45,515 bases of DNA. It comes from Rhizobiales bacterium 24-66-13. Its GTDB lineage: Bacteria > Pseudomonadota > Alphaproteobacteria > Rhizobiales > Xanthobacteraceae. The translations under genes and the position numbers were made by a program. This document shows, piece by piece, positions 29,682-39,200 of this stretch. Where the stretch lies: NCBI GenBank assembly GCA_002257205.1, contig NCHM01000007.1, positions 1 through 45,515 on the forward strand, read 5' to 3'. Numbering within the stretch: the stretch's first letter is position 1; every line of letters begins with the position of its first letter. The notes beneath the pieces are model-generated. The model saw only the letters and a program-made list of their open reading frames with translations. It did no database searches and was not told the DNA's origin.

Positions 29682-30692
29682 ATGGCCAAGTCCCGCACCA
29701 AAATTGCCTTAGCCGCCCACACCACTGCGCTGGATGCTCTTCCGGCCGACCAGGGCGTGGCGATCTGGATCCAGCTCATGCCGGCCGGGCCTTTCGCGGC
29801 GCGGGACGGCCGAGGCCCGTGGACAGCCGGCGACAGCGCCGCCATGGCCTCGATCGTGACGGCCACGCAGAAGCGCGCCGGAACCACCGAGATCGTCATC
29901 GATTACGATCACCAGTCGGTGTTCGGGGCCGTCCCAGGCGTCGGCGGCCGCGCACCCGCCGCCGGCTGGATCAAGGAACTCGCGGTCCGCGACGACGGCA
30001 TCTACGGGCGCGTCGAATGGACGGTGGCGGCCCGCGTCGCAATCCGGCGCGGCGAGTACCGGTACCTGTCCCCGGTCTTCAAGTTCGACGAGAGCGGCCG
30101 CGTCCAGGTCATCGTCAACGCCGCGCTCACCAACACCCCCGCGCTGAACCTGCCGATGGTGGCGGCGCGCACCTCTTTCGACTCACCCGACCCCGACACC
30201 GGAGAAAACATGGACAAGATCGCGCAGGCCCTCGGCCTTGCAGCCGACGCGGACGAGGCTGCTGTCCTCGCCGCGATTGCCAATCTCGCGGCGCCCAAGA
30301 CGGCCGTCGCTTCCACCGCCGCCCCCGATCCGGCGAAATTTGTGCCGGTCGAACAGGTGGTGGCGATGCAGACCGAGTTCAACTCGCTGCGCATCACCGT
30401 CATGGGCGACAAGGCCGAGGCCGCAGTGGTCAAAGCCATGGAGGACGGCAAGCTTGCCCCCGCGCTCAAGGACTGGGGCCTCGCCTATGCCAAGGCGGAC
30501 CTCACCGCCTTCGAGGCGTTCGCAGCCGCGGCACCGACTATCGTGGTGGCTGGCGGCCGCGCGGTGCCTCAGACGCCGGCCGCCGGCACCGCCGTGCTCA
30601 GCGCGGAAGACCACGCGGTCATGACCTTCATGAGCTTGGACGCGGCGGCCTTCCTGAAGGTCCGGAAGGCCGAGAACGGGGAGGCCGCCTGA
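29664..30692 (+). CDS. Phage protease/scaffold (Mu gpI/Z, gp32-like)
   Basis: A protein of up to 342 residues. The N-terminal part carries the Mu protease signature: WIQLMPAGPFAARDGRGPW, EIVIDYDHQSVFGAVPGVGGRAPAAGWIKELAVRDDGIYGRVEWTVAA, with the catalytic-looking DYDHQ and RRGEYRYLSPVFKFDESGRV. The C-terminal part from MDKIAQALGL is a helical scaffold; an internal ATG there (30210) is where a separate scaffold product like Mu Z would start. No good ribosome site precedes ATG 29664; ATG 29682 (MAKSRTKIALAAHT) is an equally likely start. Confidence 0.9.
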   Translation: MARMCGMAKSRTKIALAAHTTALDALPADQGVAIWIQLMPAGPFAARDGRGPWTAGDSAAMASIVTATQKRAGTTEIVIDYDHQSVFGAVPGVGGRAPAAGWIKELAVRDDGIYGRVEWTVAARVAIRRGEYRYLSPVFKFDESGRVQVIVNAALTNTPALNLPMVAARTSFDSPDPDTGENMDKIAQALGLAADADEAAVLAAIANLAAPKTAVASTAAPDPAKFVPVEQVVAMQTEFNSLRITVMGDKAEAAVVKAMEDGKLAPALKDWGLAYAKADLTAFEAFAAAAPTIVVAGGRAVPQTPAAGTAVLSAEDHAVMTFMSLDAAAFLKVRKAENGEAA

Positions 30693-31102
30693 TGGCCGCG
30701 CTCACGCAAGACCGCAACACGCCGTCGCGCTCCGGCATGCGGCGCGAGCCGCCGGCCAAGGCCGGCGCCAAGATCTTCGCGGGCGCCATGGTGGCGCTCG
30801 ATGCCTCCGGCTGGGCCGTGCCCGCCACCACCGCCACCACGCTCAAGGTGCTCGGCCGCGCCGAGCGCGCGGTGGACAACACGGCCGGCGCCAACGGCGA
30901 TCTCACCGTGCCGGTCGGGGCGGACATCTATCGCTTCAACAACTCCGCCTCCGCCGACGCCATCGCGCTCACCGACGTGGGCGCCACTTGCTACGCGGTG
31001 GATGACAATACCGTCGCGAAGACCAACGGGACCAACACCCGCTCCGCCGCCGGCACCGTCTTCGACGTCGATAGCCTCGGCGTCTGGGTCAAGTTCTCCT
31101 GA
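30692..31102 (+). CDS. Putative capsid decoration (cement) protein
   Basis: A 136-residue protein with a strand-rich, Gly/Ala/Thr-rich sequence: KAGAKIFAGAMVALDASGWAVPATTATTLKVLGRAERAVDNTAGANGDLTVPVGADIYRFNNSASADAIALTDVGATCYAVDDNTVAKTNG...FDVDSLGVWVKF. This is the DUF2190-like pattern of proteins that sit on the capsid surface. The position between protease and major capsid protein supports that role. The start overlaps the protease stop (TGATG). Confidence 0.8.
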   Translation: MAALTQDRNTPSRSGMRREPPAKAGAKIFAGAMVALDASGWAVPATTATTLKVLGRAERAVDNTAGANGDLTVPVGADIYRFNNSASADAIALTDVGATCYAVDDNTVAKTNGTNTRSAAGTVFDVDSLGVWVKFS

Positions 31103-31120
31103 CGCTCTGAGGCCATCCCC

Positions 31121-32014
31121 ATGTTGCTCTCGTCGACCACCCTGCGCTCGCTGTACACGGGCTTTTCGGCCGCCTTTCAGGGCGGGTTTTCAGGCGTCAC
31201 GCCGCAGTACGCGCGTGTTGCTCAGGTTGTTCCCTCGTCCACCCGGTCGAATGAATACGGGTGGCTCGGTCAGATGCCGCGCATCCGCGAATGGCTCGGC
31301 GACCGGGTCGTGAACAACATTTCCACCAACGGCTATACGATCCGCAATAAATCGTACGAGTCCACCATCGGCGTCGACCGCGACGACATCGAAGACGACA
31401 ACATCGGCATCTATTCCAGCCTGTTCTCGGAATTCGGCCGCAGTGCCGCGACCTTCCCGGACGAGCTTGTGTGGCCGTTCCTGAAGACCGGATTTTCCAC
31501 CCTCTGCTATGACGGTCAGTACTATTTCGACACCGACCATCCGGTGCTGGATGCCAATGGCAACGTTCAGTCGGTGTCCAATACCGGCGGCGGCAGCGGC
31601 ACTGCTTGGTTCTTGGTCGACGCCAGCCGCATGGTCAAGCCGATCATCTACCAGGAGCGCCGCCCGTTCAGCCAGCTCGTGCGGATGGATGCACCGACCG
31701 ACGAAGTGGTCTTCAACCGCAAGGAATACCGTTACGGCCTCGACGGCCGTTGCAACGTCGGCTTCGGGCTTTGGCAGCTGGCGTACGGGTCGAAACAGAC
31801 CCTGGATGCCACATCCTATGCCAACGCCCGCGCCGCCCTTGGCACCATGACGGGTGACTACGCCCGGCCGCTCGGCGTGCAAGGCAATTTGCTGATCGTG
31901 CCGGCGACCCTGGAGGGCGCCGCACTCCGCGTCGTCAAGAACCAGAAGCTCGCCAACGGCGCCGACAACGAGTGGTTCGGCACCGCCGAAGTGATGGTCG
32001 TGCCCTGGCTCTGA
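31121..32014 (+). CDS. Mu-type major capsid protein (gpT-like)
   Basis: A 297-residue major head subunit. Typical features are TTLRSLYTGFSAAFQGGFSG at the N-terminus, the RIREWLGDRVVNNISTNGYTIRNKSYESTIGVDRDDIEDDNIGIYSSLFSEFG segment, FDTDHPVLDANGNVQSVSN and the late YGLDGRCNVGFGLWQLAYGSKQ and EWFGTAEVMVVPWL. Length matches Mu gpT (305). It assembles the HK97-type icosahedral shell with the upstream protease/scaffold. Confidence 0.95.
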   Translation: MLLSSTTLRSLYTGFSAAFQGGFSGVTPQYARVAQVVPSSTRSNEYGWLGQMPRIREWLGDRVVNNISTNGYTIRNKSYESTIGVDRDDIEDDNIGIYSSLFSEFGRSAATFPDELVWPFLKTGFSTLCYDGQYYFDTDHPVLDANGNVQSVSNTGGGSGTAWFLVDASRMVKPIIYQERRPFSQLVRMDAPTDEVVFNRKEYRYGLDGRCNVGFGLWQLAYGSKQTLDATSYANARAALGTMTGDYARPLGVQGNLLIVPATLEGAALRVVKNQKLANGADNEWFGTAEVMVVPWL

Positions 32015-32058
32015 TCTGAGCCGCGCGACGAATCCCCTCTCCAGCAAGGATGGCCTAG

Positions 32059-32859
32059 ATGGCGATGATCAGGATCACGTGCGCCCGGCCGGGCTTCCGG
32101 CGCCTCGGCATTGAGCACGGCGCGAACAAGGACTGGCCGTCCGGCCATTTTTCGGCCGAAGAGCTTGATGCCCTGCGCGACGAACCGCTGCTGACCGTCA
32201 CGGATGTGCCGGATGACGTGACGCCATCGCAGTCATACCGACTGATCGAGGGTTTGGGCGCATGCCTCTCCGCCGAGGATTTTCGGCGCGCCGGAATCAT
32301 CCTGGGTGCTCCCGGCTCCTTAGCTGGTCCGCGCTACACGCCTGCCTTCACCGTGGCAACACAAGTACCCGGCGAGCTGGTGGAACGGTTGATCGATGCA
32401 GCGTTCGATGCGCTCGCCTCGTCTGTCCCCATCGATGAGTTTCGACAGATCGCGGCAGACATTTGCCTGCAGCATGGGTGGATTTCCCCAGAGGGGCGGT
32501 CTGGTACGGCTCGCGAGGCCCCCAGCGCCGATAGCGGTCCCGAGGGCGAGGCGACGGCCGAGCCTGAGGGTGGGGTTCAGCCCGCCGCCCCGCAGAATAC
32601 CGAGGGGGCCGCGCCGGCGGATGCCGTAGCCCCCGGCGCGGCTGCCACCCTTGAGGGTGCTTCCGGTCAGGTCGACGGAGAGGGTGATACCTCGCCGCCG
32701 CTCCCTGCCGGCGAAGGCGGCAAGGGCGAGGAGGGGGCAGCGCAGAGCCCCTCCGAGCCCGCCCCCTTTACGGTCCCGCCTGAAACGGCCCCGTCCGTCG
32801 AGCCGGCGCCCGCCTCCAAGGCGGCGGCGAAGAGCACCCGCAAGGCGAAGGCGAGCTGA
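32059..32859 (+). CDS. Mu gp35-like protein with long low-complexity tail
   Basis: A 266-residue protein. The first 75 residues (IRITCARPGFRRLGIEHGANKDWPSGHFSAEELDALRDEPLLTV) match the small FluMu gp35/HI1506-like protein of head-tail regions. Residues 75-150 look like an inserted helical unit (LGAPGSLAGPRYTPAFTVATQVPGELVERLIDAAFDALASSVPIDEFRQIAADICLQHGW). The rest is Ala/Pro/Glu-rich and ends in a basic tail (KAAAKSTRKAKAS). AAGGA precedes the ATG. It is much longer than the usual gp35. Confidence 0.72.
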   Translation: MAMIRITCARPGFRRLGIEHGANKDWPSGHFSAEELDALRDEPLLTVTDVPDDVTPSQSYRLIEGLGACLSAEDFRRAGIILGAPGSLAGPRYTPAFTVATQVPGELVERLIDAAFDALASSVPIDEFRQIAADICLQHGWISPEGRSGTAREAPSADSGPEGEATAEPEGGVQPAAPQNTEGAAPADAVAPGAAATLEGASGQVDGEGDTSPPLPAGEGGKGEEGAAQSPSEPAPFTVPPETAPSVEPAPASKAAAKSTRKAKAS

Positions 32860-33287
32860 TGTACGCCACCGTCGACGACATGGTGACGCGGTTCGGCACC
32901 ACGGAGCTGGCGCAGTTGACCGACCGCGTCAACAAGCCTGCCAGTGCGGTGGACGCGGCCGTCGTCACACGCGCGCTTGCCGATGCCGACGCGCTGATCG
33001 ACGGCTACATCGCCAAGGTCTACCGGTTGCCGCTCTCCCAGGTGCCGGAAATCCTTGCCAAATACGCGGCCGATATCGCCCGCTATTACCTGCACGGCAA
33101 GGCCGCCGAGAAGGACGGCCCGATCCTGCGCGCCTACGACCAGGCGCTCACCTGGCTCCGCGACGTGTCGCGCGGCCTGGTGCAGATCGACGTCGGCGGA
33201 ACGGCCCCCGAACAGCCCGCCGGCGGCACCATCCAGGCGAGCGGCCCGGACCGGCTGTTCACCCGCGACAGCCTGCGGGGGCTGTGA
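32859..33287 (+). CDS. Head-tail connector (DUF1320, Mu gp36-like)
   Basis: A 142-residue protein with the DUF1320 pattern: YATVDDMVTRFGTTELAQLTDRVNKPASAVDAAVVTRALADADALIDGYIAKVYRLPLSQVPEILAKYAADIARYYLHGKAAEKDGPILRAYDQALTWLRDVSRGLVQIDV. It is the adaptor that docks under the portal and accepts the tail. The start overlaps the gp35-like stop, and the stop overlaps the next ATG (TGATG on both sides). Confidence 0.9.
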   Translation: MYATVDDMVTRFGTTELAQLTDRVNKPASAVDAAVVTRALADADALIDGYIAKVYRLPLSQVPEILAKYAADIARYYLHGKAAEKDGPILRAYDQALTWLRDVSRGLVQIDVGGTAPEQPAGGTIQASGPDRLFTRDSLRGL

Positions 33288-33916
33288 TGGCGGACGGCAT
33301 CCGCATCGAGATCGACGATGCTGCCGTCGTCGCCGCGCTGGGGCGCCTGGCCAAGGCCACGGCCGATCTGAGCCCGGCCATGGCCGACATCGCCAGCGCG
33401 GTGCTCGGCACCACCCAGCGGCGCTTCGAAACCGAAAGCGGACCGGGCGGCATCAAGTGGGTGCCCTTCTCGCCGAAGACGCTCAAGAGCATGCGGGCGA
33501 GCCGAAGGGCCAATCCGCACCTGCTGCGCGACCGCGTCTCGCCGGGGCTCTATTCGTCCCAGGTCGCCCATTCCGACGCGACCTCGGCCGAGGTCGGCAC
33601 CAATCTCGTCTATGGCCCAATCCACCAGCTCGGCGGCACCGTCAAGCTGCCGGAACGGGAAGGCTCGGCGGTGTTCCAGACCGTCAAACAGGGCGCCTTC
33701 ACCACCAAGGACGGCCGGCGCGTCGGCTCCCGACTGCGGTTCGCAAAGGCGTCCACGCGGGCAAAATCCCGGCAGGAAAAGAGCTTCACCATCCGCGCCC
33801 ATGAAGTGACCATCCCGGCCCGCCCTTATCTCGGCATCGACGACGCCGATCGCGCCGAGATCCTCGCCATCATTGAAGATCACATTGCCGCCGCCAGCCC
33901 GGAGGTCACGCGATGA
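33287..33916 (+). CDS. Phage virion morphogenesis protein (Mu gpG / P2 gpS-like)
   Basis: A 209-residue protein of the tail-completion family: RIEIDDAAVVAALGRLAKATADLSPAMADIASAVLGTTQRRFETESGPGGIKWVPFSPKTLKSM at the N-terminus, VGTNLVYGPIHQLGGTVKLP in the middle and FTIRAHEVTIPARPYLGIDDADRAEILAIIEDHI at the end. It has an extended charged loop in between. It joins heads and tails during assembly. Coupled to gp36 and overlapping the next gene by 4 bases. Confidence 0.9.
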   Translation: MADGIRIEIDDAAVVAALGRLAKATADLSPAMADIASAVLGTTQRRFETESGPGGIKWVPFSPKTLKSMRASRRANPHLLRDRVSPGLYSSQVAHSDATSAEVGTNLVYGPIHQLGGTVKLPEREGSAVFQTVKQGAFTTKDGRRVGSRLRFAKASTRAKSRQEKSFTIRAHEVTIPARPYLGIDDADRAEILAIIEDHIAAASPEVTR

Positions 33917-34341
33917 TCCTTTCGCAGATCCTGGAGCGGCTGCGCACCGATCCGGCGACACCTTTCGCTTTGGTCGAGGGCGCGGCCGAGCTGGCCGCCC
34001 TCAGCGACGCGCCGGCCGCACTCCCGGCACTCTACGTGTTCGTGAAGGAAGAAGCCTCGGCCGAGAACACGCGCGGCAACGGCACCCTGCAGCGTACCGA
34101 GATGGACCTCGGCGCGCTGATCATCACCGGCAACGTCGCAGATGCCACTGGCGGCGCCGCCGCCGAAGACCTGGAACAGCTGAAGACCGCGGTGCGTAAC
34201 CGCCTGGTCGGCTGGCAGGCGCCGAGCGCTGACGACGCGATCACCCATGTCGGCGGCACGCTGGTGCGGGCACGCGGCGGCACCGTGTGGTGGGAGATGA
34301 CCCTCGCCACCGCCTTTTACCTGACCGATGGAGACGACTGA
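33913..34341 (+). CDS. Tail terminator-like protein (Mu gp37-like)
   Basis: A 142-residue protein matching phage Gp37/Gp68-type proteins: ILSQILERLRTDPATPFALVEGAAELAAL, PALYVFVKEEASAENTRGNGTLQRTEMDLGALIITGNVADATGGAAAEDLEQLKTAVRNRLVGWQAP and GGTVWWEMTLATAFYLT. Its alpha/beta pattern and place in the order fit a tail terminator that caps the tail tube. Overlaps of 4 bases and 1 base with its neighbours. Confidence 0.85.
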   Translation: MILSQILERLRTDPATPFALVEGAAELAALSDAPAALPALYVFVKEEASAENTRGNGTLQRTEMDLGALIITGNVADATGGAAAEDLEQLKTAVRNRLVGWQAPSADDAITHVGGTLVRARGGTVWWEMTLATAFYLTDGDD

Positions 34342-34556
34342 TGGGCGTGCGCGAAGGCGGCTCCTACATCCAGGATCCCGTGACCGGCGAGCTGCGGCGC
34401 AACGCGCCCGAGACCGTCCCCGAAATACCCCCCGCCGAAGCCCAGCCCGGCCCCGTCAGCGATCCGGCTGACGGGGCACCGGCGGCGGATGCCCCCACAC
34501 CCGACGCGACTGCGGCCGAGGATGCCAAGCCCCGCCGCGCCCGGAAGGAGACCTGA
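34341..34556 (+). CDS. Small Pro/Ala/Asp-rich protein (Mu gp38-like position)
   Basis: A 71-residue protein. The start GVREGGSYIQDPVTGELRRN is conserved-looking; the remainder is low complexity (Pro, Ala, Asp, Glu) with a basic end (KPRRARKET). Similar short proteins with disordered tails occur between the tail terminator and tail tube genes of transposable siphophages; the function is unknown. It lies 2 bases before the tube gene. Confidence 0.65.
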   Translation: MGVREGGSYIQDPVTGELRRNAPETVPEIPPAEAQPGPVSDPADGAPAADAPTPDATAAEDAKPRRARKET

Positions 34557-34558
34557 CC

Positions 34559-35491
34559 ATGGCAAAGCGTTTCTGGCGCAAGCTCGCCGCGACGGCGAAG
34601 ATCGAAACCACCTATGGCACCGACGCGGTGCCTACGGGCGCGGCGAACGCGATCCAGCTCAACGATGTGTCCCTCACGCCGCTGGCGGGCGAAGAGAAGA
34701 CGCGTGACCTTCTGACCGCCTATTACGGGCACCAGGGCGTGCTGCTGGTGGGCGATTATGTGGAGCTGCAGGGCTTCGTGGAGCTTGCCGGATCGGGCAC
34801 CGCTGGCACCGCGCCGGCCTATGGTCCGTTGCTGCGCGCCTGCGGACTGGCGGAAACCACGGTGGCGACCACGTCCGTCACCTATGCCCCCGCGAGCGCC
34901 GGCCAGGAGGCCCTGACGCTCTATCTCAATCTGGACGGCGTCAACCATGTGATGCTCGGCGCGCGCGGCACGTTCACGCTGGCGCTGGCGCCGAAGGAGA
35001 TCCCGCGCCTCGTCTTCACGTTTCGCGGCCTGCTAGGGCCGATCACCGCCCTCGCCCTGCCCACCGCCGTGCTCACGGCGTTCAAGAAACCGGTTCCGGT
35101 CAGCAAGGCCAACACGGCGCTATGGACGCTCCATGGCTTCGCTGCCATCGCGGAGAGCTTTTCCTTCGACCTCGGCGCACAGGTCGAGGCGCGCCACCTG
35201 GTCGGCGACGAGTCGATCCAGATCACCGGGCGCCAGGCCACCGGCACGATGGTGGTGGAGGCGGACACGCTGGCGGCCAAGGACTGGATCTCGATTGCCC
35301 GCGCCCACACCACGGGGGCCTTAGCGATCCGCCACGGACTGACCGCCGGCAACATCATCGAGATCAACGCGCCGGCCGTGCAGATCGGCCGGCCGACCTA
35401 CGGCAACACGCAGGGGATCACCAATTATTCCCTGCCCCTGATGTTCACGCCGGTCACCGGCGACGACGAGTTCGCGATCGTCGCGAAGTGA
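34559..35491 (+). CDS. Phage tail tube (major tail) protein
   Basis: A 310-residue protein with the tube-protein pattern: RFWRKLAATAKIETTYGTDAVPTGAANAIQLNDVSLTPLAGEEKTRDLLTAYYGHQGVLLVGDYVELQGFVELAGSGTAGTAPAYGPLLRACG at the N-terminus and TNYSLPLMFTPVTGDDEFAIVAK at the end. No tail sheath gene follows, so the tail is flexible and non-contractile, unlike Mu. The protein stacks in hexameric rings around the tape measure. Confidence 0.92.
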   Translation: MAKRFWRKLAATAKIETTYGTDAVPTGAANAIQLNDVSLTPLAGEEKTRDLLTAYYGHQGVLLVGDYVELQGFVELAGSGTAGTAPAYGPLLRACGLAETTVATTSVTYAPASAGQEALTLYLNLDGVNHVMLGARGTFTLALAPKEIPRLVFTFRGLLGPITALALPTAVLTAFKKPVPVSKANTALWTLHGFAAIAESFSFDLGAQVEARHLVGDESIQITGRQATGTMVVEADTLAAKDWISIARAHTTGALAIRHGLTAGNIIEINAPAVQIGRPTYGNTQGITNYSLPLMFTPVTGDDEFAIVAK

Positions 35492-35529
35492 CCATCGATC
35501 GCCTTTCAACGCGTCTTTAAGGAGACCCC

Positions 35530-35898
35530 ATGTTCGTGCTCGCAAGCAAGCATCTGTTCTGGTGGCCGGTGGTCGCGATGGTGCCGAGCCCTGTCGCGCC
35601 CGGCACGTTCGACCGGCAGGAATTCCGCGTCCACATGGAGGCTCTGCCGGAGGACGAGCTGAAGGCGATTGATGCCGCCTTTGCGGACTATGCCACCGCC
35701 AAGGAACGGGCCGATCATCAGCACGACCTCCTGTATCGGGTGGTGCATGATTGGGAAGATGTGGTGTCCGAGGACAAGGCCCCGGTCGCCTTCGACGCCG
35801 CCACCATGCGCGGCGCCATGCAGATGACTTGGTTCCGCAACGCGCTCTATGCCGCCTATCACGACGCTCTGAGCGGCGGCGCCCGCCTGGGAAACTAA
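35530..35898 (+). CDS. Tail assembly chaperone (lambda gpG-like, upstream frame)
   Basis: A 122-residue protein with AAGGAG before the ATG. It is a two-part helical protein (DRQEFRVHMEALPEDELKAIDAAFADYATAKERADHQHDLLYRVVHDWEDVV...ATMRGAMQMTWFRNALYAAYHDALSGGARL) in the position of lambda G. The last codons before the stop are CTG GGA AAC TAA, which contain the slippery heptamer GGGAAAC in exactly the phase needed for -1 slippage. A minor fraction of ribosomes should therefore continue into the next frame, giving a product of about 245 residues. Confidence 0.88.
   Translation: MFVLASKHLFWWPVVAMVPSPVAPGTFDRQEFRVHMEALPEDELKAIDAAFADYATAKERADHQHDLLYRVVHDWEDVVSEDKAPVAFDAATMRGAMQMTWFRNALYAAYHDALSGGARLGN
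35889..35895 (+). promoter_or_regulatory. Programmed -1 frameshift site GGGAAAC
   Basis: The heptamer G-GGA-AAC is in the X-XXY-YYZ phase of the upstream frame and is followed at once by TAA. After slipping back one base, reading continues as CTA AAG GCG... into the DUF1799 frame without a stop. A GC-rich stretch with a perfect GGCCC-TCAC-GGGCC stem at 35924-35937 could act as stimulator. Lambda uses GGGAAAG at the same place. Confidence 0.85.
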
Positions 35899-36266
35899 AG
35901 GCGGCCGCGCGCCGGTGGGCGCTGGCCCTCACGGGCCGCGCCGACCCGCAGGCGCCGGCCGGGATGGACGATGACGTGCGCCGCCAGTTCGCGGCGCTGG
36001 GCGTGGACACCTCGGCGATGCCGCCGCCGGACGCGGCCGAGACGCGGATCGAGGTGTGGGACTGCAATTGGTCGACCTTCCGCCTGTTCGACGCCTGCGC
36101 GACGCAATGGCGGGTCGTGGGCGGGTTCGGCGTCATGTGGATCGGCCTGGACTATGCCGCCGTCGAGATCGTGCAGCGGCGCCTGCACCTGGATGACGCG
36201 GACTTTGCGGACCTGCAAGCCATGGAAGTCGAGGCTCTGATGATCTTGAACGGAGGCCGCTCGTGA
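35895..36266 (+). CDS. DUF1799 domain, T part of the G-T tail chaperone (by -1 frameshift)
   Basis: The downstream frame encodes 123 residues after slippage. The recognisable domain starts at ATG 35964 (MDDDVRRQFAALGVDTSAMPPPD), followed by IEVWDCNWSTFRLFDACATQWRVVGGFGVMWIGLDYAAVEIVQRRLHLDDADFADLQAMEVEALMILNG, typical of DUF1799. That ATG lacks a good ribosome site, which favours expression as an extension of the G protein. In lambda the T part recruits the tail tube and tape measure. The stop overlaps the tape measure GTG. Confidence 0.85.
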   Translation, partial: LKAAARRWALALTGRADPQAPAGMDDDVRRQFAALGVDTSAMPPPDAAETRIEVWDCNWSTFRLFDACATQWRVVGGFGVMWIGLDYAAVEIVQRRLHLDDADFADLQAMEVEALMILNGGRS

Positions 36267-39200
36267 CGTTGAAGCTGGCCGTCCAGATCTCGGCCGATGG
36301 CAAGCAGGCCAAGGCCGAGTTCGCCTCGACCGCCGCTGCCGTCGATAGCCTCGGCAGCGAGGCGAAGGGCGTCGCCACCGAGACGCAATCGCTGATCGCA
36401 GCGCTCAACCGCGCGGCCGAGGCGGCCAACTCCAACACCCGCGCCTCGCAGCAACAGACCGCCGCCATGGCGAGCTTGCTCGGCGCGACCGAGCGGCAGG
36501 TGTCGGCCGAGCAGCGCGTGACGGCCGAACTTGGCACGCGACGCAGCGCCACGGTGGCGCTGATCGGCACCGTGAACCAGATGGCGGCCGCCGACCGCAC
36601 TGCCGCCGCTGCGGCCGAGGAAAGCCCGCGGCGCCAGAAGGCGGCGGCAACGGCACGGACCGCGCAGAGTGGCCTGAATGCGCGGCTCGGCGTGCGCACG
36701 GATTTCGGCACCGATGCCCGCGATGCCGATATCACCGCCTATGGCGCCCAGCTCGACGCGCTGCGCGCCAAATATTCCCCGCTCTATGCCGCACAGCGCG
36801 AATATATCGCGACCCTGAAGGAGGTCCGCTCGGCCGAGAAGGCGGGGGCCCTCAGCGCGGCCGAGGCGGCGCGCGCGGTCGACGGGGCAAAGGCGTCGTT
36901 CGCGCGGCAGGTGCCCTCGCTGCGGGCGCGGCAAACGACCGGCTCAAGCGCCTTTTCCCAGCTGCGGCCGGACCAGCGCGTCGGCCTCAGCTATCAGGCA
37001 AACGATATCTTCACGTCCTTGGCCAGTGGCATGAACCCTCTGGTGGTCGCCGCGCAGCAGGGACCGCAGATCACGCAAGTGTTCGGCGGCATCAAGCCGA
37101 CGCTGTCCGCCATCGGCTCGTTGATCACGCCTCTCACGGTTGGCCTTGGCGCCGCCGGGGCCGCCGCGATCACTGCCGGGACGGCGCTGGACGGATATCT
37201 CTCCAGCACCAAGGAATTGGAGACCGCCGCCAGCAGCTTCGGGCAGGCGACCGGCGCTATCCCGCGCGAGCTTGAAGCCATCGCGCAGGCGGCCGCCACG
37301 GCCGGCGACGCGTCGGTGTCGGCCGCCCGGGCGATGGAGGCGGCATGGCTGAGAACAGGCCGCATCGGCTCGGAGCAATTCACCGGGCTGATCGGGATTT
37401 CCAAGAATTTCGCGGCGACGTTCGGCCTGGACACGGCGAGCGGCACCGCGAAGCTGGGCGAGCTGTTCGCGGATCCGGCGCGCGGTGCCGAGCAGCTGCG
37501 TCAGGTGGGCCTGCTGGACGGGGCGACGGCGCGCCTGGTGCAGCGCCTGACTGAGCAGAACAAGGTGAGCCAAGCGCAGAGCACGCTGCTTGCCGGGCTC
37601 ACGCCGCGCCTCGCCGATGCCGGCAGCGCGACGACGGCGCTCGGCCGGGCGGCGGAATGGGCCGGCCGGCAATGGAGCAACCTTGCCGATTCCATCGGGC
37701 GCGGGGTGGATCGTCTGCTCAGCGGCGGGGCCGGATCGCTTGATGCGCAGTTGGCCGAACTGAAGACGGAACTGGCGAAGTATAACGAAGGCGGAGGAGT
37801 TGGCGCGGCCAATTCCTTCTTTGGCAGTGGACAGCGAAAAGCGCTGGAAAACGCCATTGCGGACCTGCAAGAGCAGAAACGCGCGCGCGACAAGCTCCAG
37901 GCGCAGCGTGGCGCCGCTAGCAAGGACGATGCGCTTAGTTCCGATGCCGTGGGCATTGCCAATCAGTCGGCCGCGAATGACCGCCTGCGCCAACAGCGCA
38001 CATTGGAAGGCGAGATCGAGCGACTACGCGCCGGTCAGGGCAAACCGGGACAGACCGCCGAGGAGCAGGCCGACATCACGCGCGCGCTTGATGCCAAAAC
38101 CCGCGCCCTCGATGCCGTAACGAACGCCCAGTCCCGCGCCACCGAGATGGACCGCCTGGACGTGCAGATCCAGCAGGCGCGAGACCCGGCCACGAAGGCG
38201 GATCTGGTGGCGCGGCGCGAGCGCCTGGCGCTCAGCGGGCAGGAGATCAGCGCCGACCAGCTGGAAGCCGAGGTGGCGCGGGCGCGCGCCCGCTCGCTCC
38301 TGGAGAGCAGCGCCGCCGCGTCCTCGGCCGCCCGCTCGATGCTGGAGCAATCGCGCGACCAGACCGAGCAGCTGAAGCTGGAAATCTCGCTCATCGGCCA
38401 GAGCGACGCAGTGCGCGCCCGCGCCATCGCGACCTTGCAGGTCGAACAGCAGGTGCGGGCGCAAGGCATCGGCACCAGCTCGGCCGCCGCGCAGAAACTG
38501 CGGCAGGAGGCCATCGCCAATGCCGACCTCGGCACCACGCTCGCCCGCCAGAGCGACGCGTGGCAGACGTTTTCGCAGGCAGGCCAGTCGAGCCTTGACC
38601 AGTTGACGGACGCGGTCGCCCGCAACGGGTCGAGCTTTATGACGCTGGGCGAGACCGTGAGCAGCGTCGCCGGCGACATCGCGTCCAGCCTGTTGAAACT
38701 TGCCGTCACGAACCCGATCAAGAACGCGCTGTTCGGCACCAATGCGGGAACCTTGTCCGATGCGGGCGGGATCGCTGGTTTGGCCGGCCGGCTGCTGGGC
38801 GGGGTCGGCGGCGGCGGCGCCGCCGGGGTCGGCACGGGCTGGACCAACGTGGTGGGCGGAGCCGGCGGGCTGGCGGTGCCCACCCTGTTCGCGGACGGTG
38901 GCATCATGACGTCGGCCGGGCAGATCCCGCTGCGGCGCTATTCGGCCGGCGGCGTCGCCAACTCGCCCCAGCTCGCCCTCTATGGCGAGGGCAAGCTTCC
39001 AGAAGCCTATGTGCCCCTGCCGGACGGGCGGCGCATCCCCGTGGCCATGCAGGGCGGCGGCGGGCAGTCCGCCACCCAGGGCGCCATGGCGGTCAACGTC
39101 AACGTCGTCAACAACGCGGGCGCTGCGGTGACCACGGGACCGATGACGCGCGAGCCTGACGGCACACCGAGCCTCACCGTGTTTGTTGATGCGATCAACC

